A stretch of 64,000 nucleotides of DNA from JASHPR01 sp963778075 (GTDB lineage Bacteria > Actinomycetota > Actinomycetes > Streptosporangiales > Streptosporangiaceae), in contig CAVZTJ010000007.1 in assembly GCA_963778075.1 (NCBI GenBank), forward strand, positions 24,638 to 88,637, given 5' to 3'. The notes beneath the pieces are model-generated. The model saw nothing but the letters and a program-made list of their open reading frames with translations, ran no database searches and had not been told where the DNA came from. The translations under genes and the position numbers were made by a program. Numbering within the stretch: position 1 is the first letter of the stretch; every line of letters starts with the position of its first letter. Shown here piece after piece: positions 7,790 through 16,544 of the stretch.

Positions 7790-9301
7790 ATGAGTACTCC
7801 CGCCCCGGCCTCGCCACCAGGAAAGGCCTCTCCGGAGCCGTCCCCCGATCGCGCCACGGCCGCAGCCCCGGCGTCAGCCCCGGACGGGAACGGCTGGCGT
7901 GCCGTCTCGATCGTGCTCGTCGGCGCGTTCATGGCGCTGCTGGACACCACCATTGTCAACGTCGCGCTGCCGAGCATCCGGACGGGCCTGCACGCGTCAT
8001 CGGCGAGCCTCGAATGGATCGTCTCCGGTTATGCGCTTGCCTACGGCCTCGCTCTGGTGCCTGGCGGCCGGGCGGGTGACCGGTTCGGGCACAAGAGGCT
8101 GTTCCTCCTCGGGCTCACGATCTTCACCCTCGCCAGCGTCGCCTGCGGCCTCTCGCACAGCCAGGTTCAGATCGTCGTGGCCCGGATCGTGCAAGGCCTG
8201 GGTGCCGGCCTCTTCTTCCCCTCGATCAGCGCGACGATCCAGCACTCGTTCACCGGCCCGGCCCGGTCCAAGGCGTTCGGCGTGCTCGGGGCCGTCATCG
8301 GCGTCTCCACCGCGATCGGCCCGCTGCTCGGCGGCCTGATCATCGCCGGGGTCGGTGCCCACAATGGCTGGCGCTGGGTGTTCCTGGTCAACCTGTTCAT
8401 CGGCGCGGTAGCCATCCCGATGGCTGCCTGGCGGCTGCCGAAGGCAGTCAGTCATGTCAGGCGCGGCTTTGACCCGGTCGGGCTCGGCCTGCTTACCGGC
8501 GGCCTGCTCCTGCTCCTGATCCCGCTGGTCGAGGGCGAGCAGGACGGGTGGCCTGCCTGGACCTGGATCTGCTTCGGTGGCTGCGTCGTGGTATTCGCGC
8601 TGCTGGCCGCGTGGGAACTGCGCGCCGATAAGCGCGGCGGCGACCCGCTGCTCAAGCCGGGACTGTTGCGGCAGACCTCGTTCTCGGCCGGCGCGGTGTT
8701 CGCGGTCGCGTTCTTCGGCGGTTTCAGCAGCATCTTCTTCACGCTGTCGATTCTGTGGCAGGAAGGCCTCGCCCACTCCGCGCTCATCACCGGCGTGGTT
8801 ATCGCGCCGTACTCGGTTGGCACTCTGCTGGCCGCGGCGAACAGCGACAAGCTGTCGGCCCGGCTTGGCCGGCTCGTCCTCGTGCTCGGCTGCTCGCTGG
8901 TGATCATCGGCCTCGGGCTCGTAGTGCTCGTCATCCACCTGACCGCTCCCGCCGTGAACGGCTGGGACCTCGTCGGCCCGCTGCTGCTGGCCGGCCTCGG
9001 CACCGGCATGACGATCGCGCCGAACCAGGACTTCGTGCTGGCCACGGTGCCCCGCGCGGAGGCGGGCACGGCGGCCGGGATCCTCAGCACCTCGCAGCGC
9101 GTCGGCACGGCGGTCGGCATCGGGATCATCGGCACCGTGCTGTTCGGCAGCCTGAAATTCGCGGCGGGGCCGCACATGGTTGCCAGCGCGTTCGCGCACA
9201 GCGCTCAGCTCGCCCTGCTCGCCAACCTCGGGTTCATGGTCGTCGCGCTGATCCTGGTGCTGGCGCTGCCGCGGCAGATACCCCAGCACGCCGTGCGCTA
9301 G
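7790..9301 (+). CDS. MFS transporter, DHA2 (EmrB/QacA) family drug exporter
   Basis: 503 residues with about 14 hydrophobic segments, the number typical of DHA2 proton antiporters. Family motifs include LDTTIVNVALPSI in segment 1, the GGRAGDRFGHKRLF loop between segments 2 and 3, and IGPLLGG in segment 5. The first 35 residues are a Pro/Ala/Ser-rich cytoplasmic tail. It probably exports hydrophobic or cationic compounds. No dedicated regulator is adjacent. An inverted repeat with terminator character follows the stop codon. Confidence 0.92.
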   Translation: MSTPAPASPPGKASPEPSPDRATAAAPASAPDGNGWRAVSIVLVGAFMALLDTTIVNVALPSIRTGLHASSASLEWIVSGYALAYGLALVPGGRAGDRFGHKRLFLLGLTIFTLASVACGLSHSQVQIVVARIVQGLGAGLFFPSISATIQHSFTGPARSKAFGVLGAVIGVSTAIGPLLGGLIIAGVGAHNGWRWVFLVNLFIGAVAIPMAAWRLPKAVSHVRRGFDPVGLGLLTGGLLLLLIPLVEGEQDGWPAWTWICFGGCVVVFALLAAWELRADKRGGDPLLKPGLLRQTSFSAGAVFAVAFFGGFSSIFFTLSILWQEGLAHSALITGVVIAPYSVGTLLAAANSDKLSARLGRLVLVLGCSLVIIGLGLVVLVIHLTAPAVNGWDLVGPLLLAGLGTGMTIAPNQDFVLATVPRAEAGTAAGILSTSQRVGTAVGIGIIGTVLFGSLKFAAGPHMVASAFAHSAQLALLANLGFMVVALILVLALPRQIPQHAVR

Positions 9302-9323
9302 CGCGCGCCTGATCGGCTACGAC

Positions 9324-9358
9324 GGAGGATTCTCAGTCGTATTGGCTGACAATCCTCC
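9324..9358 (+). terminator. Hairpin after exporter gene
   Basis: The arms 9324-9336 and 9346-9358 are 13 bases each with a single mismatch and a nine-base loop. The stem starts 22 bases after the exporter stop codon and is followed by TT. It probably ends exporter transcription before cobL. Confidence 0.65.
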
Positions 9359-9441
9359 TTGCTGAGCGCTCATGCACCAGCGCGGTGCGCATCTGAGGGT
9401 TGCTGCCTTGGGCGGCGGCCTCGGCCCGTAGCCTCAGACGG

Positions 9442-10659
9442 GTGAACGGGGCGAACGGCGAGGTGCTCGTGGTTGTCGGCATCGGCGACGACGGCTGGCC
9501 GGGGCTGACCGGTGAGGCACAGGCCGCGCTGCGAGATGCCAAAGTGATCGTCGGGGGCGCCCGCCAGCTGGCGCTGCTGCCCGATCTGGACGGACGCCGG
9601 ATCCCGCTCCCGTCGCCGTTGCTCCCGCAGCTCGATGAGCTCGTCGCCGCCCATCCCGGGCTGTGCCTGCTGGCCAGCGGGGACCCGATGCTGCACGGCA
9701 TCGGCGCGACCCTCGCCCGCCGCCTCGGGCCAGGCCGGATCCGGGTGCTGCCTGCGGTGTCCAGCGTGGCGCTGGCCTGTGCGCGGCTCGGCTGGGCCGA
9801 GCACGAGACCGACGTGGTCTCGGTGGTGTCACGGCCGCCGGAAGCGGTCCTGCCCGCGGTGCAGCCCGGCGCAAGGCTGCTCGTGCTGTGCCGGGACGGC
9901 GCGACCCCCACGGCGCTGGCCGCGCTGCTCGCCGGCCGCGGCTGGTCCGCCACCGGGATCACCGTGCTCGAGCATCTCGGCGGCCCGCAGGAACGCGCCC
10001 GCGGCCCCTTCCCGGCGGGCGCCCCCGATCCGGGGCCGTTCGCCGACCTGTGCGTCGCCGCCCTGGCCTGCGAGCCCGACGCCCCAGAAAGCGTGCTGCC
10101 CCGGGTGCCGGGGCTGCCGGACGCCGCGTACGAAACCGACGGGCAGCTCACCCGCCGCGAGGTCAGGGTGCTCGCGCTGGCCGCGCTCGCGCCGGGCCCC
10201 GGGCAGCTGCTCTGGGACGTCGGCGCGGGCAGCGGCAGCATCGGCATCGAGTGGATGCGCACCGATCACCGTTGTCGCGCCGTGGCCATCGAGTCTCGCC
10301 CGGACCGTGCCGACCGCCTGGAACGTAACGCGACCCGGCTCGGTGTGGCGGACCTGGAGGTGATCAGGGGAGTGGCTCCCGGCGCGCTGGCCGGCCTGTC
10401 CGAGCCCGACGCGGTGTTCATCGGCGGCGGCGTCACGGCGCAGGGCGTGGTCGAGTCGTGCTGGACGGCGCTGCGGCGCGGCGGCCGGCTCGTCGCGCAC
10501 GCTGTCACGGTGGAGTCCGAGGCGGTGCTGCAGCAGTGGCAGCGCACCGTAGGAGGGGAGATGGTGAAGCTGGCCGTCAGCTATCAGGCGCCGCTCGGCG
10601 GGTTCACCGCCTGGCGGCCCGCGCTGCCGATCACCCAGTGGCAGGTGATCAAGCCGTGA
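9442..10659 (+). CDS. cobL: CobL: precorrin-6B C5,15-methyltransferase (decarboxylating)
   Basis: About 405 residues from GTG 9442. The N-terminal CbiE-like half is a tetrapyrrole methylase: VVVGIGDDGWPGLT, then LASGDPMLHGIG. The C-terminal CbiT-like half has a Rossmann methyltransferase fold: LLWDVGAGSGSIGIEW binds S-adenosylmethionine, then DAVFIGGG. The fused protein methylates C5 and C15 and decarboxylates the acetate chain at C12 on the way to hydrogenobyrinate. cobM and cobF follow on the same strand. I saw no riboswitch directly upstream. Confidence 0.93.
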   Translation: MNGANGEVLVVVGIGDDGWPGLTGEAQAALRDAKVIVGGARQLALLPDLDGRRIPLPSPLLPQLDELVAAHPGLCLLASGDPMLHGIGATLARRLGPGRIRVLPAVSSVALACARLGWAEHETDVVSVVSRPPEAVLPAVQPGARLLVLCRDGATPTALAALLAGRGWSATGITVLEHLGGPQERARGPFPAGAPDPGPFADLCVAALACEPDAPESVLPRVPGLPDAAYETDGQLTRREVRVLALAALAPGPGQLLWDVGAGSGSIGIEWMRTDHRCRAVAIESRPDRADRLERNATRLGVADLEVIRGVAPGALAGLSEPDAVFIGGGVTAQGVVESCWTALRRGGRLVAHAVTVESEAVLQQWQRTVGGEMVKLAVSYQAPLGGFTAWRPALPITQWQVIKP

Positions 10660-10720
10660 TGCGTCCCCGCTCGCATCCCCGCCCCCACCCCCAGCCCCGC
10701 CTCCACCTTCGGAGTTACCA

Positions 10721-11536
10721 ATGACCGTGTCGTTCGTCGGTGCCGGGCCCGGTGCGCCGGACCTGCTGACCGTCCGCGCCCAGCGGCTGCTGGCCGAGGC
10801 GCCCGTCGTGCTGTACGCGGGCAGCCTGGTCCCGCCGGAAGTCCTGGCCGGGACCAGCGCGGGCGCCCGGTTGGTCAACACCGCCGACCTGGACCTCGAC
10901 GCGATCACCGCCGAGCTGGTCTCGGCCCACGACGCCGGGCACGACGTGGTGCGGCTGCACAGCGGCGACCCGTCGATCTTCAGCGCGGTCGCCGAGCAGG
11001 CCCGGCGGCTCGACGCGGCGGGCGTGCCGTGGCAGGTGGTCCCCGGCGTGCCCGCGTTCGCCGCCGCGGCAGCCGCGCTGCGGCAGGAGCTCACGCTGCC
11101 CGGAGTCGGCCAGACCGTGGTGCTGACCAGGACCGCGGCGCGGGCGACCCCGATGCCCGACGGCGAGGACCTGGCCAGCCTCGCCACCACCGGCTGCACC
11201 CTAGTGCTGCACCTCGCCGTGCAGCACGCCGACAAGGTCGCCGCCGAACTCCTGCCGCACTACGGCCCGGACTGCCCGGCCGCGGTGGTGGCGCGGGCGA
11301 CCTGGCCGGACGAGGTCGTGCTGCGCTGCCCGCTCGGTGAGCTCGCGGAGCGGGTGGCGGCGGCGGGCATCCGCCGCACGGCGATCATCGTGGTCGGCAA
11401 GGTGCTCGCGCACGGCGGCTTCATCGATAGCCACCTCTACTCGGCCGCGCGCGACCGCACGGCCGTCGGCACTCGCCCGTTCCCGCCCGCCCCGCCCGCC
11501 CGCGACCAGACGGCCGACAGCACCAGGGAGGCTTGA
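10721..11536 (+). CDS. cobM: CobM: precorrin-4 C11-methyltransferase
   Basis: 271 residues from ATG 10721, with CGGAG (10710-10714) upstream. Tetrapyrrole methylase features are VSFVGAGPGAPDLLTV, YAGSLVP, LHSGDPSIF and the class-specific TRTAARATPMP. The last 25 residues are a Pro-rich tail unlike the core fold. It transfers a methyl group to C11 of precorrin-4. It lies 61 bases after cobL, and its stop touches a possible start of cobF, so the three genes are probably one transcript. Confidence 0.94.
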   Translation: MTVSFVGAGPGAPDLLTVRAQRLLAEAPVVLYAGSLVPPEVLAGTSAGARLVNTADLDLDAITAELVSAHDAGHDVVRLHSGDPSIFSAVAEQARRLDAAGVPWQVVPGVPAFAAAAAALRQELTLPGVGQTVVLTRTAARATPMPDGEDLASLATTGCTLVLHLAVQHADKVAAELLPHYGPDCPAAVVARATWPDEVVLRCPLGELAERVAAAGIRRTAIIVVGKVLAHGGFIDSHLYSAARDRTAVGTRPFPPAPPARDQTADSTREA

Positions 11537-11541
11537 CAGTC

Positions 11542-12303
11542 ATGAGGCGGCTGCTGATCATCGGCATCGGCGCGGGCGATCCCGAGCAGGTCACCGTGCA
11601 GGCGATCAAGGCACTCAACCGGGCCGAGGTCTTCTTCGTGGTCGACAAGGGCGACGTCAAGAAGGACCTCATGATGGCGCGGCAGGAGATCTGCGAGCGC
11701 TACATCGAGAACCGCTCGTACCGGATCGTCGGCATCCCGGAGCCGGAACGCGACCGGACCACGCCCGCCTACCGGCAGGCGGTCGAGCAGTGGCGCGGGG
11801 AACGCGCCGGGATCTGGACCCGGGTAATTGAGGACGAGCTGCCCGACGGCGGCTGCGGGGCGCTGCTGGTCTGGGGCGACCCGGCGCTGTACGACAGCAC
11901 CCTGGCGATCGTCGAGCAGGTCATCGCCGCCTCGGCGTTCGAGATCGAGTATGAGGTCGTCCCGGGCATCAGCAGCGTCCAGGCGCTGGCCGCAAGCCAC
12001 CGGGTGAGCCTGACCCAGGTTGGCAGGCCGCTGCACATCACCACCGGCCGCAAGCTGGCCGACGAGGGCATGCCGGACGGCTGCGACGACGTGGTCGTGA
12101 TGCTCGACGCATCCTGCTCGTTCACCCGCGTCGATCCGGCCACCGAGATCTTCTGGGGCGCCTACCTCGGGACCCGAGACGAGATCCTGATGTCCGGGAC
12201 TGTGGGCGAGGTCGGCGACCACATCCAGGCCATGCGGAGCGAAGCGCGGGCGCGCAAGGGCTGGATCATGGACACCTACCTGCTCCGCCGCCCCGCGACC
12301 TGA
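11542..12303 (+). CDS. cobF: CobF: precorrin-6A synthase (deacetylating)
   Basis: 253 residues from ATG 11542, preceded by GGGAGG (11526-11531). A TTG at 11533 that overlaps the cobM stop is a less likely start. Motifs are LLIIGIGAGDPEQVTVQ, FFVVDKG, LVWGDPALYDST and VVPGISSVQALAA. CobF methylates C1 of precorrin-5 and releases the acetyl group as acetate. It is diagnostic of the oxygen-dependent cobalamin pathway, in agreement with cobG at 28-29 kb. It is the last gene of this cob island. Confidence 0.94.
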   Translation: MRRLLIIGIGAGDPEQVTVQAIKALNRAEVFFVVDKGDVKKDLMMARQEICERYIENRSYRIVGIPEPERDRTTPAYRQAVEQWRGERAGIWTRVIEDELPDGGCGALLVWGDPALYDSTLAIVEQVIAASAFEIEYEVVPGISSVQALAASHRVSLTQVGRPLHITTGRKLADEGMPDGCDDVVVMLDASCSFTRVDPATEIFWGAYLGTRDEILMSGTVGEVGDHIQAMRSEARARKGWIMDTYLLRRPAT

Positions 12304-12350
12304 TCATTAACTGACTACGCACCGCGCGTCGCGGCCGACACCGGCGAATG

Positions 12351-13121
12351 TCAGCGGGGCAGCAGGTCCTCCGGGCGGGTGACCGGGAAGCCGTAGGCGT
12401 CGGTGACCACGCCGCCGGCACGGCTGGCGAGGGCAAGGGCCGCACCGCCCACGGTCTCGCAGTCCTCCTGCCCCGCGTCCAGGACCGGCACGGAGGTGTG
12501 CAGCTCCCAATGGCACGGTTTCTGGCGGCGCAGTTCCCCTACGGCTGGCGGGGGTGGCTGCAACCTCATGTCGGCGATCCAGGGCGGGAAGTACATGGTG
12601 AGAAACAGCACGCTCCCTTCGACGGGCCGGAGCGCGTAGGCGCCGCGCAGCTCCATCGGCCCGGCTTCCAGGACATGGCCCGCGAACGGGCTCAGCACCT
12701 CGATAACGTCCTCCACCGGCAGCGGCTGCCCGCTGTACACCGAGGCATCGAGCGTCAGGTCCATCGCCGGCCGGGGGTCATGGATGGTTCCGCCCAGCCG
12801 GGTGGCCAGGCCCCGGATCAGCCTGCCCGCGTCCTCCCACTTGTCATCGTCCGAGCGCCGCTCGGCCTTGCCCTGCATGGCGATGCCCGCGTAGTAGGCC
12901 ACCGCCATGCCAACGGGCAGGCCGGCCTTCGTGGCTATCTCCGGGGTGATCTCCACCGGTCCATGCAGCAGTACGCCGTTGCCGAACACGAACCGGTCGC
13001 CGTGCACCTGCATGCCGGGGTCGTAGCTGTTGACCGCTTCAGCCATCTCGGCCGGCTCTACCGCGAACAGCACGGCCGGCCTGCTGGCCAGCCGCTTGGC
13101 CGTGTTGTCGAACAGTCCCAT
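12351..13121 (-). CDS. Hypothetical protein, actinobacterial
   Basis: About 256 residues from ATG 13121 (starting MGLFDNTAKRLASRPAV); an upstream extension to 13184 is Cys-rich and unlikely. It is a soluble protein with alternating structured segments (AVLFAVEPAEMAEAVNSYDPG, FLTMYFPPWIADMRL) and no signal peptide, membrane segment or known motif that I recognise. It is convergent with cobF and lies downstream of the VOC gene on the same strand with an 82-base gap. Function unknown. Confidence 0.65.
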   Translation of the reverse strand: MGLFDNTAKRLASRPAVLFAVEPAEMAEAVNSYDPGMQVHGDRFVFGNGVLLHGPVEITPEIATKAGLPVGMAVAYYAGIAMQGKAERRSDDDKWEDAGRLIRGLATRLGGTIHDPRPAMDLTLDASVYSGQPLPVEDVIEVLSPFAGHVLEAGPMELRGAYALRPVEGSVLFLTMYFPPWIADMRLQPPPPAVGELRRQKPCHWELHTSVPVLDAGQEDCETVGGAALALASRAGGVVTDAYGFPVTRPEDLLPR

Positions 13122-13203
13122 CGGGCGTACTCCACAGACGCCGCACCGCGCCGCGGGCCCGACGCGGTCCAAAAGATACCCCAAATGGACCGGGACGTCC
13201 GGC

Positions 13204-13572
13204 TCAGCCGCGGTCGTGGAGGGTCACCTGGTAGCCGTCGGGGTCGGCGAACGTGAACGTGCGGCCGAACGGCCCGTCAACGGGCGCTGAGACGATCGTG
13301 GTGCCGGCGGCGGCGAGGGCGTCGTGGATGCCCTGAGCGTCGGGGGCGTGCAGCCACAGCGCCATTCCCTGGCCCGGCTGCGCGATCGCGTCCAGATCGG
13401 TGCCCGCGACGACGTCGCGGACGGCGAACGCGATCGGCTTGGTGTCGAACACGACGGCGTGCGGCGGTCCCGCGTCGGAGCGCTTCAGTCCCAGGTACCG
13501 CTCGTAGAAAGCGGCGGAACGCTCCAGGTCGCGAACCTGCAGTGAAACGAAGTCGGGTCCGGTGACGGCCAT
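13204..13572 (-). CDS. VOC (glyoxalase/bleomycin-resistance) family protein
   Basis: 122 residues from ATG 13572; CAGGAGGCA upstream (minus strand) gives a good ribosome site. It is a single vicinal-oxygen-chelate domain: FVSLQVRDLERSAAFYERYLGL at the start and GRTFTFADPDGYQVTLHDRG at the end, with the usual His/Glu metal positions only partly kept. It is divergent from a MarR regulator, with two operators between them. This suggests an electrophile, antibiotic or dioxygenase-substrate response controlled by MarR. Substrate unknown. Confidence 0.87.
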   Translation of the reverse strand: MAVTGPDFVSLQVRDLERSAAFYERYLGLKRSDAGPPHAVVFDTKPIAFAVRDVVAGTDLDAIAQPGQGMALWLHAPDAQGIHDALAAAGTTIVSAPVDGPFGRTFTFADPDGYQVTLHDRG

Positions 13573-13593
13573 GATTCCTGCCTCCTCGTTGGA

Positions 13594-13637
13594 TGTCAGT
13601 CTTCTGACACACCGCAATGTATGTCAGACTACTGACA
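13594..13637. promoter_or_regulatory. Two MarR-type operators between divergent genes
   Basis: Two perfect inverted repeats of identical design, TGTCAG-N4-CTGACA, lie at 13594-13609 and 13622-13637, 28 bases centre to centre. They fill the gap between the VOC gene and marR. The second ends on the first base of the marR ATG. The placement predicts MarR repression of both genes, including itself. Confidence 0.75.
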
Positions 13638-14098
13638 TGAGTCAAGGTGAGCCCGGAGTCGTGCTGGACACGTCGCTGGGGTACATGCTGAAGGCGACCG
13701 CGAGCGCCCTGCACTCTGCCATGGAGGCCGTGCTGCGGCCGCTCGGCATGACGATCACCCACTACGCCTGCCTGGAGCTGCTCGCCCAGCGGCCGGGCCT
13801 GTCCAACTCCGAGCTTGCCCGCGGCGCCTTCGTCACCCGGCAGTCGATGAACGTGCTCCTGCAGGCCCTCGAACGCCAGGGACTCGTCGTCCGCCCAGCA
13901 CAGGCACCCGTCGGCCGGGTCCTGCCGACCGAGCTGACCGCCCGCGGGCGCCGCCAGCTCGAGGTGGCCAGTGCGGCGGTTCGCCGCGTCGAGCAAGACA
14001 TGCTGGCCAATCTGGATACCCGCGAGCAAGATCAGATGCGGCGCATGCTCACCGCGTGTATCGCCTCACTGACCCAACCGCGCGCATCGGCGACATGA
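13637..14098 (+). CDS. MarR family transcriptional regulator
   Basis: 153 residues from ATG 13637, chosen because the in-frame upstream extension reads through the operators. The winged helix is clear: MTITHYACLELLAQRPGLSNSELARG, a recognition helix VTRQSMNVLLQALERQG, and a wing ending PTELTARGRRQLE. It is probably a ligand-responsive repressor of the divergent VOC gene and of itself. A leaderless or very short leader transcript is possible because no ribosome site fits between operator 2 and the ATG. Confidence 0.88.
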   Translation: MSQGEPGVVLDTSLGYMLKATASALHSAMEAVLRPLGMTITHYACLELLAQRPGLSNSELARGAFVTRQSMNVLLQALERQGLVVRPAQAPVGRVLPTELTARGRRQLEVASAAVRRVEQDMLANLDTREQDQMRRMLTACIASLTQPRASAT

Positions 14099-14206
14099 CC
14101 CCTCCGGACCGACCGCTGGATCAGGGCACCTGGCGCAGGCGGCAAGCGCGTGGACGAATCATCTGCAGACGCCGCACGTCGGATATTCGGCAAAGGAGCG
14201 AGGATC

Positions 14207-14440
14207 GTGGGCATATCTGGTTCTGGCGTGGCGGAGTCTGCCGCTTCTTCGTTGCTGCCTGGCTTTGAGTACGGACAGATGGAAGTACAGGGCGTCACGA
14301 TTAACCACGCGGTCGCGGGGTCGGGGCCGCCGCTGCTGCTCGTGCACGGCTATCCGGAGAACCACCTCATGTGGCGCCGCGTCGCTCCGGCGCTGGCGCC
14401 CGACGTGGTGAGCGCCGCCCTGAGCGACTTCTTCAGCTAA
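14207..14440 (+). pseudogene. Alpha/beta hydrolase with large internal deletion
   Basis: GTG 14207 has an excellent ribosome site (AAAGGAG, 14192-14198). The first ~62 residues match the start of epoxide hydrolase/haloacetate dehalogenase-type proteins: VQGVTINHAVAGSGPPLLLVHG, then YPENHLMWRRVAPALA. The next residues, APDVVSAALSDFF followed by a stop, look like the last turn of the same family. The nucleophile elbow and the catalytic Asp and His region are missing. This suggests an in-frame deletion of some 200 codons near 14397-14410. The 77-residue remnant cannot be catalytic. Confidence 0.6.
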
Positions 14441-14682
14441 CCGCAGCCGTCGTTCCGCCCGATCGATGGCGTGTGTCACATTGGCAGGCCCGGCGGTGCT
14501 TAGCAGGTGAGGGGATGACAACACCCCCTCCCGTCCACCGGCTGGCGGCGCTGGCATCACCCTGCAGTGGGACTCGCGAATCAATCCTCAGGATGACGCG
14601 ATGTATCGCGTTTATCCGGGAGAATGGGTTCGCTAGCCGGCCCGGCTGGCTGCGCGACTACTGATGAGGGGACGTCATCAAC

Positions 14683-15621
14683 ATGATCGAGGCAGAAGGC
14701 CTCAGCAAGCGGTACGGGGACACGCTGGCAGTCGACAATCTGACGTTCAGCGTGGCACCGGGCAAGATCACCGGTTTTCTCGGCCCGAACGGCGCTGGGA
14801 AGACCACGACCATGCGCATGATCCTGGGCCTGGACCGGCCGACGGCTGGCCGGGTCACCGTCGACGGGAAACCATTTGACCAGGCCGACCAGCCTATGCG
14901 GCGGGTCGGCGCGCTGCTGGACGCGAAGGCTGTGCACGGCGGACGGAGCGCCTACAACCACCTGCTCTGCCTGGCCGAGTCCAACAACCTGCCCCGGCGA
15001 CGGGTCGATGAGGTGCTCGCCCTGGTCGGGCTGGCCGAGGTGGCCCGCAAGCGGTCCAAGGGTTTCTCGCTCGGCATGGGACAGCGCCTGGGGATCGCTG
15101 CCGCGCTCCTCGGTGACCCGCAGATTCTCATGTTCGACGAGCCGGTCAACGGGCTGGACCCCGAAGGCATCCTGTGGATCCGCAACCTCATGAAGGCGCT
15201 GGCCGCCGAGGGCCGGACCATCTTCGTTTCCAGCCACCTGATGTCGGAGATGGAGAACACCGCCGATCACCTGCTGGTGATCGGCCGGGGGAGGCTCATC
15301 GCGGACTGCACGATCGAGGAATTCATCGCCGCCAACTCCCAGCAGACGGTCCGGGTTCGCACGCCGCAGCCGGATCTGATGGCGAAGCTGGTCACGGCGG
15401 CCGGAGCCGGGGTTCGTGAGGGTGGCGACGGGTCGATCGTCATCAGCGGGCTAGATCCGGACCAGGTTGGGGACCTCGCTTACGACAATCAGGTCCGGCT
15501 GCACGAACTGTCGCCGGTGCACGCGTCTCTGGAGCAGGCATTCATGGAGCTGACCGCAGGCAGCGTGCAATTCCACGCTGGCGTGCCCGAGCAGCCGGCG
15601 CTGGCTGGAGAGGTGGCCTGA
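14683..15621 (+). CDS. ABC-2 type exporter ATP-binding protein
   Basis: 312 residues. Walker A GPNGAGKTTT, a variant signature FSLGMGQRLGIA, Walker B ILMFDEPVNGLDP and switch SSHLMSEME are all present. The C-terminal ~90 residues form the extra domain common in CcmA/DrrA-like exporters. It pairs with the permease that starts one base after its stop. Likely roles are drug, lipid or peptide export. There is no regulator next to it. Confidence 0.93.
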   Translation: MIEAEGLSKRYGDTLAVDNLTFSVAPGKITGFLGPNGAGKTTTMRMILGLDRPTAGRVTVDGKPFDQADQPMRRVGALLDAKAVHGGRSAYNHLLCLAESNNLPRRRVDEVLALVGLAEVARKRSKGFSLGMGQRLGIAAALLGDPQILMFDEPVNGLDPEGILWIRNLMKALAAEGRTIFVSSHLMSEMENTADHLLVIGRGRLIADCTIEEFIAANSQQTVRVRTPQPDLMAKLVTAAGAGVREGGDGSIVISGLDPDQVGDLAYDNQVRLHELSPVHASLEQAFMELTAGSVQFHAGVPEQPALAGEVA

Positions 15622-15622
15622 G

Positions 15623-16456
15623 ATGGCATCAACAATCACGGGGCCCGCGGCTGGCGTCGCGCTCGATCTGCCCCGCTCGGCAGGCCGGGTCACGTTCACC
15701 GGCGCGCTGCGCTCAGAGTTCACCAAGATCCGTTCGGTGCGGTCGACGTACTGGGCGCTGCTCGCGATGTTTGTCGTGGTCGTCGGGTTCGGGGCGCTGG
15801 CGAGCGCAGGCGCCGCGCACGGGCCGCATGGGCCGGACTTCGACCCGGCCCGCCAGAGCCTGGCCGGGCTGTACATCGGGCAGCTGATCATCGGGGTGCT
15901 CGGTGTGCTGGTGATCAGCTCCGAATACTCCACCGGCATGATCCGTACCACGCTGACGACCAACCCGCATCGCGGCGTGATGATCGCGGCCAAGGGCGTC
16001 GTGTTCACCGTCGTGGCACTCGTCACCAGCCTGGTCACCGCTTTCGCGGCGTTCTTCCTCGGCCAGGCGCTGATGACCTCCGACCACATCAGCACCACGA
16101 TCGGGAGCCCGAACGTGCTGCGCGCCGTCATCGGCGGGGCGCTGTTCCTGACCGCTTGCGGTGTGCTGTCGTTCGGTCTGGGCCTGCTTCTCCGGCACAG
16201 CGCGGGCGGCATCGGTGCGATGGTCGGACTGCTCTTCGTGGTGACGATTCTGGTCAACTTCCTGCCGCAGTCATGGCAGAACCACGTCGACAAGTGGATC
16301 CCGGCCCTGGCCGGCGGGCAGGTGTGGATGGCCAGGGCGCAGCCTTCGGGAAACACGACGATGTACGGCCCGTGGCCCAGCTTCGCCATCCTGTGCGGGT
16401 ACGCTGCCCTGGCGGTGGCCGCCGGGGTGATCTTCTTCCGGAAGCGAGACGCGTAA
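15623..16456 (+). CDS. ABC-2 type exporter permease
   Basis: 277 residues with about six hydrophobic segments and an N-terminal cytoplasmic stretch, GALRSEFTKIRSVRSTYWAL, typical of ABC-2 permeases of Gram-positive bacteria. The conserved ISSEYSTGMIRTTLTTNP segment after the second membrane helix fits the family. It forms the membrane half of the exporter with the ATPase encoded directly upstream and is almost certainly translated from the same message. Substrate unknown. Confidence 0.9.
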   Translation: MASTITGPAAGVALDLPRSAGRVTFTGALRSEFTKIRSVRSTYWALLAMFVVVVGFGALASAGAAHGPHGPDFDPARQSLAGLYIGQLIIGVLGVLVISSEYSTGMIRTTLTTNPHRGVMIAAKGVVFTVVALVTSLVTAFAAFFLGQALMTSDHISTTIGSPNVLRAVIGGALFLTACGVLSFGLGLLLRHSAGGIGAMVGLLFVVTILVNFLPQSWQNHVDKWIPALAGGQVWMARAQPSGNTTMYGPWPSFAILCGYAALAVAAGVIFFRKRDA

Positions 16457-16471
16457 CCGCGGCAATGAGCT

Positions 16472-16511
16472 GGCCCCGGCCGGAATGCGGTTCCCCCGGC
16501 CGGCCGGGGCC
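16472..16511. terminator. GC-rich hairpin between convergent genes
   Basis: Perfect 12-base inverted repeat: GGCCCCGGCCGG (16472-16483) and its complement (16500-16511), with a 16-base loop. It sits between the stops of the exporter permease and the convergent dipeptide-type permease, where it could act in both directions. There is no T run. Confidence 0.6.
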
Positions 16512-16544
16512 TCGGCCACGCTTCAGCTGCTAAACAGCCATCGG

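Noticed and set aside
9359..9441. Possible second cobalamin riboswitch before cobL
   Set aside because: No conserved GCCACTG core or paired P1 stem is present.
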